A DNA stretch of 64,000 nt from Cymodocea nodosa (lineage: Eukaryota > Streptophyta > Magnoliopsida > Alismatales > Cymodoceaceae). Below are positions 10,347 through 20,571 of this stretch, one piece after another (within the stretch, counting starts at the first letter, position 1; the number at the start of each line of letters is the position of its first letter). A program made the position numbers and the translations under genes. The notes beneath the pieces were generated by a model. It saw only the letters and a program-made list of their open reading frames with translations, searched no databases and was not told the DNA's origin. The stretch lies in contig CM072335.1 of the NCBI GenBank assembly GCA_036874045.1, positions 18,545,501 to 18,609,500 on the forward strand, read 5' to 3'.

Positions 10347-12599
10347 ATGGTCTCCAAGTTCTACAAAGGTCATGGCAGAGGAAAAGGCAAAAGCAGAGGA
10401 GATGCAAAAGGAAAAGAAATAGAGAATGATGAAGTTCCACGCATTTGGTTTAAGAAAATTTTGCAAGTTGACAAAAGGTTAGTAAAAATTTACAGTGAAT
10501 ACTTCTTTCCTGAAGGTATACTAAATGAAGTTAGATTAGAGCTTCATAATACTGATGCTAGTATTACATACATGGGGATTCAAAGTAAATATGATAAAGA
10601 ATACTGTCTGAAATGTGCTAAAATTGAATTTTTGGAACAGTATGCAAAATATATGGAAAAATGTGTAGGTTCATCAAATAGAATTCCTCAAACTCCTATT
10701 AGTGGTACACGACTACAACCATTTAAGGAAGAACATGAATCTGCTATACCTACCCCTTTATATTCAAAACAAGTAGAATCAAATATTGTTGTAGATAAAA
10801 GAAAAGTTGACAATCTTCGAAAGGCTATAGCAATGGAAAGTGCCTTTGAAGAATTAAAGCAGAAAACTTTTATAGAGCAATTTGAAAAGAAAACAGCAAT
10901 ACTTGAAGAGGAGAAACAAAAATTTTATAGTAGAAGGAAAGTTAGAAAAATTATGTCTTCAAAGACAAAGTCTATTGAAAAAGGAAAATCAGATGAAAAT
11001 TTATTTCTAAAGGACAATGTATGTCTAGACATTGTACCTTATTGTGCATCTGATAAACTCATTAGTTCCGAGTATACTAAAACTGATGATAATAATGAGA
11101 CTTTATTTTCTCTTGCTAGAAAACTTGAGAAGAAATACAAGTCAAATATAAGCTCAAGTTTTTCTATTAGTACAAGTCTTGATGATGCAGAAATTGAAAA
11201 ATCAAAGCATCAAGCACCCGACATTGAACAAGTTATTGCAGATATAATTGACAATGTTGAGGTAGTAACTAGTTTACAGGCTGAGTTGTCTAGAGTAGCA
11301 GATATTGAAAAAGTTAAGACTCTAGAAGAGCTAAATGCTAACCAGCCTTCTTCAGAATCTATAGAAGCAGAGTCTGAGAATTCATAGCATGTATCAATGG
11401 AGATATCTGTTGAACAAAATGCACAATTGCAGACAGATACACTGGCTGTAGAATTTGTGGAAAAATTGAACTCTGATCATATTATAGAGACTGAACATAT
11501 GAATGTTGAGCATATTGATAATGTTCCTTACACTGTTGAAGCTGAAGAATCAAGTTTACATACGCAACTTCAAGAAAATATTTTCATAGAGGAACAACAT
11601 GACATTCATTTTGAAGAAGAGGTTCCTGAAGATGAATTAAACTCTGAATCAAGGCTTTAGGTATCACCTTCTTTGTGTACAATATTAAAAATTCAAGGTA
11701 ATTCAATTCATTCTAGATCTGAAGAAGCATTGCAGAAATATAATAATCTGATTACATGTCAAAATCTGCATACTCGACCAATAAAATTCAGAAATTTGAT
11801 GGAAATAAAAGATCTATTTGAGTATCAAGGCCTCATTCAATTCTTGCCAGTTGGAACAAAATGGAAGCAATACATAGAGCTTATTGCAGCTTTTTATAGC
11901 AATCTAGTCAAGAATGAAAATTTTCTGAAAACTCAAATAAGTCAACAGGAGTTTATATTGTCTCTTGAGTTAATTTTTGAAGTTTTGGGATTAAAGAATG
12001 AAGGTGTTGTTACAAACAGATTTGACATGATTAGACAATTGGAATGGAACATTCAATCTTTATCAAAAATTCCAGATGTATATTCTGAAATGAGATTAAT
12101 GGAAAATCTGAATGGAAAGGCAAGGTTCATTGCAAATATATTGCATGCAAATTTATTTTAGAGAGTTGGACACAATTTGGAAGTTAGCAGAAGCTGTTTA
12201 TATGCAACTTATGGCTTGCTGAATAGAATTCAAATCAATTGGTTTGATGTTTTTACTTCTCAACTACAGCATATGATTTCAAAGTTATTTTATGGTGATG
12301 TTGTATGTAGAATCCTTGCAAGCCAATTGAATTTATCTGACTGGCCCTCTGAAACTAAAGGCATGAGAGCATTTAGTGTAAAAGATTTGCAACGATTCCA
12401 GACCATGCATAAACCATAATAACAACCTGATTGTCTAGACCATATACAACAACAACAAAGTTATTCAGTTCAAGGAAAATAGCAAACCTAGATACCTCCT
12501 GACCTAGATGATGTACTTAACGACATCAGAAATGATATTAGGCATCTAAGAGATAAAATTTGTAATACTATAAGTGATATACTTAGGAGGGGCCAATAA
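10347..12599 (+). pseudogene. SIRE copy 1 third ORF (ORF3), plant transposon-protein-like domain
   Basis: A single frame of about 750 codons after pol, broken by nonsense codons (TAG 11385, 11658, 12159; TAA 12417, 12420; further TAGs near 12480-12490) but no frameshift. The N-terminus is basic (GHGRGKGKSRGDAKGK). A charged middle with coiled-coil character follows. Residues ~465-685 contain FLPVGTKWKQY, LGLKNEGVV, RIQINWFDVF and KLFYGDVV. This layout resembles the 'putative plant transposon protein' family seen in plant retroelements and also occurs in the gypsy ORF2 at 51956-52571. A Gln-rich linker and a short C-terminal helix (DIRNDIRHLRDKI) end it. SIRE elements are known for an extra, sometimes envelope-like ORF here; no signal peptide or clear membrane segment is seen, so I do not call it envelope. 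Confidence 0.75.
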
Positions 12600-13090
12600 T
12601 TATTTTTGTTTGTATCTAAATACAAAATGTAATGTTTGTATTCCTTGTTTGATTCATTGAACAATACATTTTTCTGTAAATGCATTAAATTCTTATTATT
12701 GTTTACAGAAAGAGTTGTTGTAAATATATCTCTTACTATATATATATTCTCTGTAATTATCTTTTTGATTAATGACAAAAAGGGAGAGAAATGTTATAAA
12801 AAGATGATTATGATTTTAATTGCATATAATATAAAGGGAGATGATATTTATGGTTATTGTAATCTGACAGATGATAATTAGAGAAATGATACTTATATAA
12901 TTATTGACATCTGAAAGTTTTAGTTTTGAGAGGTGAAATTTACACAAACAATAGAAATAAGCCTAAGTGAACTTAAGTCAACAAACTTGTTTGTTGAATT
13001 AAAAGTTAACCCAACGAAGGTGCTTTGCTGAGTTAAATATATTTCATAATTGATTTAATATGATTTTGTCATCATCAAAAAGGGGGAGAT
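12600..13090 (+). other. SIRE copy 1 3' untranslated region with repeated polypurine tracts
   Basis: Three purine tracts precede the 3' LTR: 12777-12790 (acaaaaagggagagaa-like), 12832-12841 (taaagggaga) and 13076-13090 (aaaaagggggagat), the last adjoining the LTR and so the likely primer. Equivalent sets are found before the 3' LTRs of copies 2 and 3. Multiplied PPTs are described for Sireviruses. No gene is supported. Confidence 0.75.
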
Positions 13091-14703
13091 TGTTGAGTAT
13101 TTTGTTTTGATGATGTGTGCTGAATGAAATTAATCATATTTGCTCAATTACTATTGCTTGTGAAAGGAAATTAAAATCATTAATTAATACAGAAAAAGCT
13201 TACTAATATAAATACTTGTCTGTATTGGATCTGAAATTATACTAAGTTAATAACTAGTCATTTCATTACATTAATTTCTCATTTAACTAAACGTTAAGTT
13301 AACGTGTGTTTTTATTGAAAAGCATGATATGTTTTAAAGTTATATTTTCTGAATCATGTACAGTGCACATTTGGAAAACTCGTTAACTTAGAGTTTTAGT
13401 TGTATAGAGATCACGTGAGAACTCGTTAAGTTAGAGGTTTAAAGGTTAAAATATGTCACGTGAGAACTCGTTAAGTTAGTGAGTAAAAGTTTAGACAACT
13501 CGTTAAGTTAGTGTTATATACGTGGTGAAATTATAAGTTACGAATGTTATATTGTATCACGTGAGGTGCACATGTTTAACTCGTTAAGTTAACATAACTA
13601 AACGCGTTGAGTTGCTATATTGAACACTAAGGCAACGCGTTAGGTTAGCGTTATAAACTTAAGTTGTTATTTTTTGTATGTGGTAAAATTCTTATTATAA
13701 AAACATTTGTATATTACTGGTTTGTTAAGTTATTGTAACACAATGGAGATAGTTCGTTGAGTTATCCGTAACACAACGAAGTTAGTTCGTTGGGTTAGAT
13801 ACAATACTTGTCACGTGAATTGGCACATGAGAAACTCGTTAAGTTGAAAACGTTAAGTTATATATATACTTGTGTTACTCGTTTAGTTAATATTAAAGTA
13901 ACGACTTCTTATTATACTTGATGAAAAATTTTGGATGAGAAAGTTTATTTTGTAGGAAAATTTTCAGAGATCCAGGATTGATGATTAAAGAAAATTCAAA
14001 ATGTAAACATGGGTCAGAACGTGTGTATTACGATGAAGGAAAAAGAAAAGATGTAAAGAAGTGGAAAACTGCTATTGATTAAACGTGGAGGATATGCATG
14101 AAATGAAGATAAAGTATAAAAGGCATAGAATTCTCGTTGATCAAATTATCCCTGCACATCAAACAAAAAATCTTTTCAAGGATCAAAAACACCTCTTCGG
14201 GGAAAATCTCTCAGGTGGAAGAAAATTTAGTGAAGCATAAAAAGGTAAGATATATGTCACTGAAGATTTGAAATATCAGGTGGAAGCAAATTCAATGAAG
14301 CAAAAAAAGTCAGATTTACGTCATTGAAGATTTAAAGTATCAGAAGAAAGTAAATTTGGTGAAGCATAAATAGACAAGATATTCGTCACTAAAGAATTGC
14401 TGAAGAAGAAAGAGAAGAAGAAGAAGAAATATCTCAAATAGGGAGAAATGTTTTAAATTCCGCAAATTAGTTTTCTCTGTTTGTAGTTATAAAATTGTTT
14501 AGATGATACATGGTATCGAGATATAATTGCATCTACAATTTCTGAGGAGAATTGAATTGTATATTGTAATTGAAACTTTGAATAAAAATGATTTTATGAA
14601 AACAGTGTCTCAACTTGTTTTTGAGTTTTAAAGTTTCAATTATATTCGAAAATATTAATAAACACAATTCACCCCCCCTCTTGTATAGCCATACGATCCT
14701 ACA
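13091..14703 (+). repeat. SIRE copy 1 3' LTR
   Basis: Starts TGTTGAGTATTTTG directly after a polypurine tract and ends GATCCTACA. It is collinear with 1570-3186, including the CACGTG boxes, the TATA box (14115-14123) and the C-run near the end (acccccc). Scattered substitutions and small indels separate the two LTRs, so the insertion is not brand new. Confidence 0.93.
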
Positions 14704-14708
14704 AAAGA
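14704..14708. repeat. Target site duplication AAAGA, right copy
   Basis: Exact match to 1565-1569. Confidence 0.9.
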
Positions 14709-15113
14709 TATTCTCTATAATTCAATAATCTAATTTAACATTATTTTCTCCTCTCCAACTTGCAAATATATTTCAAAAATACGTAAATTACATACAAAAT
14801 ATACTAGCATAAAATAGGTGGTAGTTATACTATCAATTTTTTCTCAAACATCTATTATCCTGAATTTTCCAATATGATTTCCAAAATAAATTTCAATTGC
14901 ATGAGTCAAAACACAATTCAACTTGATATGATTAAAACAAGAAGAATAATAAATTGTATCTCAAATAAATAACTTCAAAAGTCTAATCTAGATTCATACT
15001 TCAGTAATCATAAATAACAGAGAATATATTTGATTCAAAAGATATCTGTATTTTTAATAAAATAATTTCATCTTTTCAGAACAGTATATGCATATTTTTA
15101 CTTTAAAAGTTAT
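14704..15113 (-). other. Gypsy 3' internal noncoding region, right half
   Basis: Continues the gypsy sequence interrupted at 1569 and aligns with 37004-37420 of M1. No gene is seen. It belongs to the segment that gypsy and SIRE elements share. It ends at about 15113, where a plus-strand gypsy fragment begins. Confidence 0.75.
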
Positions 15114-16047
15114 AGTTATAGTTCCTTTGGAATTATAGAAGAAGTAAGAGTAAAAGACTACTCAAGTTCTAATAAGTAGATATAAAATATCTCTATATAG
15201 TTAAAAATATATATATATATATTATTATTATTTTAACAATTTAACCAAGAAACAATCTTCAGTCTAACCGAAATAGAAAATCTAAACTTTTAATTTGTCT
15301 GGTAAAACCAAGAGAAATCAATGATTTTATCGAAGTAGAGAAAGGTGAGAAAAAAACCAAGTATAAAAAAAAAAAAAATTTAGTAGCACCGAAAGGATCC
15401 ATCGATCCTACCAAAGCAAAAAGAAATTTTTATATATTAAGTAAAGTGTCAATTTGACCGAAACATAATGTCGATTTAACCAAGTATTAGAAAATGTAAT
15501 TTCGGATCAATTGAAGAAGTACAACAGTCTAACTGAAGTTAAGAAAAGAGTAAAATCAAGAGTTAGTTAGATCGAAGATTTTTCGATTTTGACCAAATAT
15601 AAATTATTATATTTGCATTATTTTTATTAGTTATAACTTTACGGGAGGTCTGTTGAGTTAAGGGTAAGTAAATGAACTTACTCCATTGAGTTAAGCATAA
15701 CTCAATGAACTTACTTTGTTGAGTCTAGGATAAGTAAATGAACTTTCTTCATTGAGTTAACTATAACTCAACAAAGTACTTAAGGAAAGTCCATGAACTT
15801 AGTCTATGGAGTTAATTGTAACTCCATAGAGAAGTAAGTGAGAGAGCAATAGATTGTGCGAGAAATGACCCGATTACCTACCAAAAACTTAGCATTTATT
15901 TAAACTAAAACTTAGGATTTGGGGGCATTATCTGCAGAAATCATTTAGTACTTAGAATAGCAAAGATTAGAGTCGTTCTATTTCATTTTGTAACACCATG
16001 AAAACCAAGATGACGTAAGACTTCTAGGTTTCGATTGACACTACTAA
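15114..16047 (+). mobile_element. Plus-strand Athila-like fragment: pol end, spacer and ORF2 start
   Basis: 15121-15179 encodes the last residues of gypsy pol (SSFGIIEEVRV...) up to TAG at 15177, as at 62220-62270. The spacer that follows has TA runs (near 15210-15230), accgaaa/tcggtt words and cgttgagtta-type words. It matches, reversed, 40380-41074 of M1. Near 16010 a broken ORF2 start (atgacg) is recognisable by comparison with 62890 and 40378. Both flanks are abrupt junctions. Confidence 0.75.
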
Positions 16048-17230
16048 TAGGATCGATAGGCTTACTAGAGGGGGGGTGAATGGTGCTAGTGAATAAATTT
16101 TACTACTTTATAAACTTGATTGATTGATTGTATAAAATGAACTCAAAACAATAGAAAGAAATGCACACAAGAGGATTTTTAGGTGGTTCACCAACTTGGC
16201 TAGTCCACCCCCAAGATTCACTTGAGCTTCATTAAGTATACAAATACTTACAACACTTGCTTTCAGGTTGAAGCAAGAACCAACACTTAGAGCTTTCAAG
16301 TATAAGCTCAACAACCAACCTTTCTTTAAGCTTTCAGGTTGAAGCTCTCAACCAATAGAGAGTTTTCAGGTTGAAACTCACGAACCAACACTTTGAACTT
16401 TTAACACAGAGTTTAAGCGTAGGGAGCTTTTGTGTTGTAGAAAACTTGAGATTGATTCTGAATGATATAGACTTGAGTGTGTCTCTGAATGTGTTTGTAG
16501 CTCACAGTATATGATAATCATTGTCATAGCTTTTCCTTTCCTTTTCATATTTATACCAAGAGGTATAACGATCATATTTTCTTCTAATGGATGTATTCTG
16601 TTGTACTTGCTAAGAAATCAGACCTAAATATGGTAAGTTACCGTTCAGGAAGGTATTTCAAGATACCCTTCCAATTTCTTGAGTTTTTCGGAGGCTTAGC
16701 CATGTAACTCTTTGAAAATCAATAGTAACTTACTGAAAAGTCACTTAAGCCTTTCTGCCATGTAGGATTTCAAATTGTACATATGATCTGTTATTCGATC
16801 GGATACTTGTAGTTGTAACTTACCGAACTGTTCTTTGATTGTCGGATAGTTAGCTACAGTAACCCTTTGAAATCCTTCTTTAAGTTTCCGACTGCTTTCA
16901 TAATTTGGCACATGCATAAAAGGATAACTTAAGTTTCGAATGGTTATAACTGTAACTCACCGAAACTCTTCAAATTTTGGATAGTTAACTATAGTAACTT
17001 TCCGAAGGATGTTTGTAACTCACCAAAGATCTACTTTAAGCTTTTGTCTGGATTTCTACACGTGGGAAATTCAATGACTTAAGTTTCAGATAGTTAGCCT
17101 TCCTAACTTTCCGATTTTCCTTGAGCTTTCAAATAGTTAGATATAGTAACTTTCCGATTCTTTATATAGTCATCTTTTTAACTCTCCGAAGGCCTTCTAC
17201 TTTCGGATAGTTATACTTCTAACTATCCTA
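16048..17230 (-). repeat. LTR fragment of another element, reverse orientation
   Basis: Read on the minus strand the piece ends like a SIRE LTR (C-run, then ...gcctatcgatcct) but its body is different, so it is probably another copia LTR family. It holds a cluster of caggttgaag repeats with ccaac spacers (16260-16390), a TATA-poor middle and many TAACT-NNN-CGAA words (16816, 16953, 16995, 17179 and, reversed, 17202). No protein gene is supported; short antisense ORFs here are not conserved. The 3' limit is the junction with SIRE copy 2. Confidence 0.55.
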
Positions 17231-17792
17231 TTTTGTATGTTTTTGAATATATATGAAGTATATTTGTATGGGGAGGATTAACAATGTCCAAAACAAATTA
17301 ATATAATTCAGAATACAAATCTTGGTTAATCTGAATTAATGTCCTCTTAAAAGCTTGATGAAATAATTTACAAAGACAAACAAACTATTTTAGATTCAAA
17401 GGACAGGAATGTTAGAATAGTTTACAATGTTCTCAAGAAAATGATAAGGTATAACTATTGTGATGTGTTCGGAACGTTTCAGTTGGAAGCATCTGAAAAT
17501 TGTTTTAAGTGTACTAACTAGACGTTATGTTAGATAAGGTAACATGTAAAACTGCCTCTAGACAGTGTTTTACTCGTTAGGTTAGTTAACTCAACAAGTT
17601 ATACTTGAATATTTCGGGTACCTTGATTGAATAAACATTATTCAATATTTATTTAATATCTAAACCCAACTTCTCTTCACGTTGAGTTATTCCCTAAAAC
17701 CCTATTTAAACACTTATTACACGGGCACTTAGGTTATTCGTAAACTTTGTCAAGAAAATCTTTCTCGCTTGTTGTTGTTACAACCTGCAACG

Positions 17793-20053
17793 ATGGTCTC
17801 CAAGTTCTACAAAGGTCATGGCAGAGGAAAAGGCAAAAGCAAAGGAGATAAAGGAAAAGCTATAGAGCATGATGAAGTTCCACGTGCTTGCTTTAAGAAA
17901 ATTTTGCAAGTTGATAAAAGGTTAGTAGAAATTTATAGAGATTACTTCTTTCCTCAAGGTATACTAGATGAAGTTAGACAAGAATTTCAAAATACTGATG
18001 CAAGTATTAAATACATGGGCATTCGAAGCAAGTTTGATAGAGAATATCAAATGAAATGTGTTGAAATTACATTTTTAGAATAATATGCAAAATATTTGGA
18101 AAAAGGTGTAGGTACTTCAACTAGAATTCCTCAAATACTTATAAACGGTACAAGACTACATGCATTTGAAGAAGAGCATGAATCAACTATCCCTACTACT
18201 TTATATTCAAAACAAGTAGAATCAAATATTGCTGTAGATAAAAGAAAAGTTGAAAGTCTTCAAAAGGCTATAGCAATAGAAAGTGCTTTTGAAGAATTAA
18301 AGCAGAAAACTTTTATGGAGAGATTTGAAAAGAAAACAGCAATACTTGAAGAGGAGAAACAGAAACTTTATAGTAGAAGAAAAATCAGAAAAATTATGTT
18401 TTCAAAGACAAAGTCTATTGAAAAAGAAAAATCGGATGAGCATTTATTTCCAAAGGACAATGTATGTCTAGACATTGTACCTTATTGTGCATCTGATAAA
18501 CTCATCAATTCTGAGCATACTGAAACTAATGATGATAATGAGACTTTATTTTCTCTTGCTAGAAAACTTGAGAAGAAATACAAGTCAAATATGAGCTCAA
18601 GTTTTCTATTAGTACAAGTCCTGATGATGTAGAAATTGAAAAATTAGAGCATCAAGCACTTGACATTGAACAAGTTATTGCAGATATAATTAACAATGTT
18701 GAGGCAGTAACTAGTTTACAGGCTGAATTGTCTAGAGTAGCAGATATTGAAAAAGTTAAGACTCCAAAAGAGCTAAACGTCAACTAGCCTTCTTCAGAAT
18801 CTATAGAAGCAGAGTCTAAGAATTCACAGCATGTATTAATGGAAATATCTATTGAACAAAATGACCAACTGCAGACAGATACACTAGCTATAGAATTTAT
18901 GGAAACATTGAACTCTGATCATTCTATAGAGACTGAACAGATGAATGTTGAGCATATTGACAATGTTCCTTACATTGTTGAAGTTGAAGAATCAAGCTTA
19001 CCTGAGTAGCTTCAAGATAATATTTTGATAGATAAACAACATGACATTCATTTTGAAGAAGAGGTTCCTGAAGATGAATTAAACTCTAAATCAAGGCTTC
19101 AGGTATCACCTTCTTTGTGTACAATATTAGAAATTCAAGGTAATTCAATTCATTTTAGATCTGAATATGCATTGTAGAAATATAATAATTTGATTACATG
19201 TCAGATTCTGCATGCTCGACTAATAAAATTCAAAAATTTGATGGCAATAAGAGATCTATTTGAGTATCAAGGACTCATTCAATTCTTGGTAGTTGGAATG
19301 AAATGGAAACAATACACAGAGCTTATTGCAACTTTTTATTGCAATCTGGTCAAGAATGGAAATTTTCTGAAAACTCAAATCAATCAATAGGAGTTTATAG
19401 TGTCTCCTGAGTTAATTTTTGAAGTTTTGGGATTAAAGAATGAAGGTGTTGTTGTTACAAACAGATTTGACATGATTAGACAACTGAAATGGAACATTCA
19501 GTCTTTATCAAGAATTCCAGATGTATATTCTAAAATGAGATTAATGAAAAATCTGAATGTAGAGGCAAGGTTCATTGCAAATATATTGCATGCAAATTTA
19601 TTTTAGAGAGTTGGACACAATTTGGAAGTCAGCAGAAGATGTTTATATGCAACTTATGGTTTGCTGAATAGAATTCAAATCAATTGGTTTGATGTTTTTA
19701 TTTCTCAGCTACAGCATATGAGTTCAAAGTTATTTTATGGTAATGTTGTATGTAGAATCCTTGCAAGCCAATTGAATTTATCCGACTAGCCCTCTGAAAC
19801 TAAAGGCATGAGAGCATTTAGTGTAAAAGATTTGCAATGATTCCAGGTCATGCATAAACCTCAACGACAACAACAACAACAACCTAATTGTACAGACCAT
19901 ATACAACAACAAAGTTATTCAGTTCAAGCAGAATAGCAACCCTAGTTACCTTCTGACTTAGATGTAGTGCTTAACGACATCAGAAATGATATTAGGCATC
20001 TAGGAGATAAAATATGTAATGCTATATCTCATATACTTAGGAGAGATCGATAA
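17793..20053 (+). pseudogene. SIRE copy 2 ORF3
   Basis: Closely related to 10347-12599 and collinear from the basic GKG-rich N-terminus to the C-terminal helix. A one-base deletion in a T run near 18605 shifts the frame, after which homology continues in the new frame to TAA at 20051. Stops include TAA 18081, a TAG in the Q run before EFIVSPEL, and the TAG at 19604 shared by all three copies. The plant transposon-protein-like region (LGLKNEGVV, RIQINWFDVF, KLFYGN) is present, and the Gln-rich stretch near 19865 is longer than in copy 1. Function unknown. Confidence 0.72.
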
Positions 20054-20571
20054 CTTTCTGTTTACTTGTTTCTGAATACAAAATGTAATGTTTGTATTCA
20101 TAGTTTTTGTGAACAATACATGTTTCTGTAAATGCATTCTATTCTTATTATTGTTTACAGAGAGCATTGTTGTAAATATATCCCTTACTATATATATATT
20201 CTCTGTAATTATCTTTTTGATTAATGACAAAAAGGGGGAGAAATATTATAAAAAGATGATTATGATTGAAATTGCATATAATATAAAGGGAGATGATATT
20301 TATATGGTTATTGTAATCTTAAAGAAAATTATATGGTTATTAAATTATATAATGAAAGGGAGAGAAATGATACTTATATAATTATTGACATCTGAAAGTT
20401 TTATTTCTGAGAGGTGAAATTTACACAAACAGTAGAAATAAGCTTAAGTGAACTTAAGTCAACAAACTTGTTTGTTGAATTAAAAGTTAACCCAACAAAG
20501 GTAATTTGTTGAGTTAAATATATTTCATAATTGATTTAATATGGTTTTGTCCTTATCAAAAAGGAGGAGAT
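20054..20571 (+). other. SIRE copy 2 3' untranslated region with polypurine tracts
   Basis: Holds purine tracts near 20228-20242, 20286, 20352 and the LTR-adjacent aaaaaggaggagat ending at 20571. No gene is seen. Confidence 0.7.

Larger units (their letters stand above)
1570..14703 (+). mobile_element. Complete SIRE/Maximus-type Ty1/copia element, copy 1
   Basis: This is a complete 13.1-kb LTR retrotransposon. Two similar LTRs (1570-3186 and 13091-14703) enclose a primer binding site, a gag-pol region (3387-8757), a 1.6-kb noncoding stretch, a third ORF (10347-12599) and several polypurine tracts. The domain order protease, integrase, RT, RNase H is that of Ty1/copia. Large size, long LTRs, an extra ORF after pol and multiplied PPTs are features of the plant SIRE/Maximus (Sirevirus) lineage. 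The 5-bp duplication AAAGA flanks it. It inserted into a gypsy 3' end. It is no longer autonomous: gag is frameshifted and pol carries four stops. Confidence 0.93.

Noticed and set aside
10347-12599. Calling SIRE ORF3 an envelope gene
   Set aside because: No signal peptide, no convincing transmembrane segment and no glycoprotein-like Cys pattern; the motifs fit the plant transposon-protein type better.
12488-12881. Overlapping ORFs on both strands after SIRE ORF3
   Set aside because: They lie in the AT-rich 3' untranslated region, use no recognisable domain and are not kept in all copies.
16260-16390. CRISPR-like repeat array
   Set aside because: Repeats are imperfect, spacing is irregular and the context is a plant retrotransposon LTR.
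16108-16575. Two minus-strand ORFs of 65-68 codons
   Set aside because: They fall in a degenerate LTR fragment with short repeats; no family resemblance or supporting copy.
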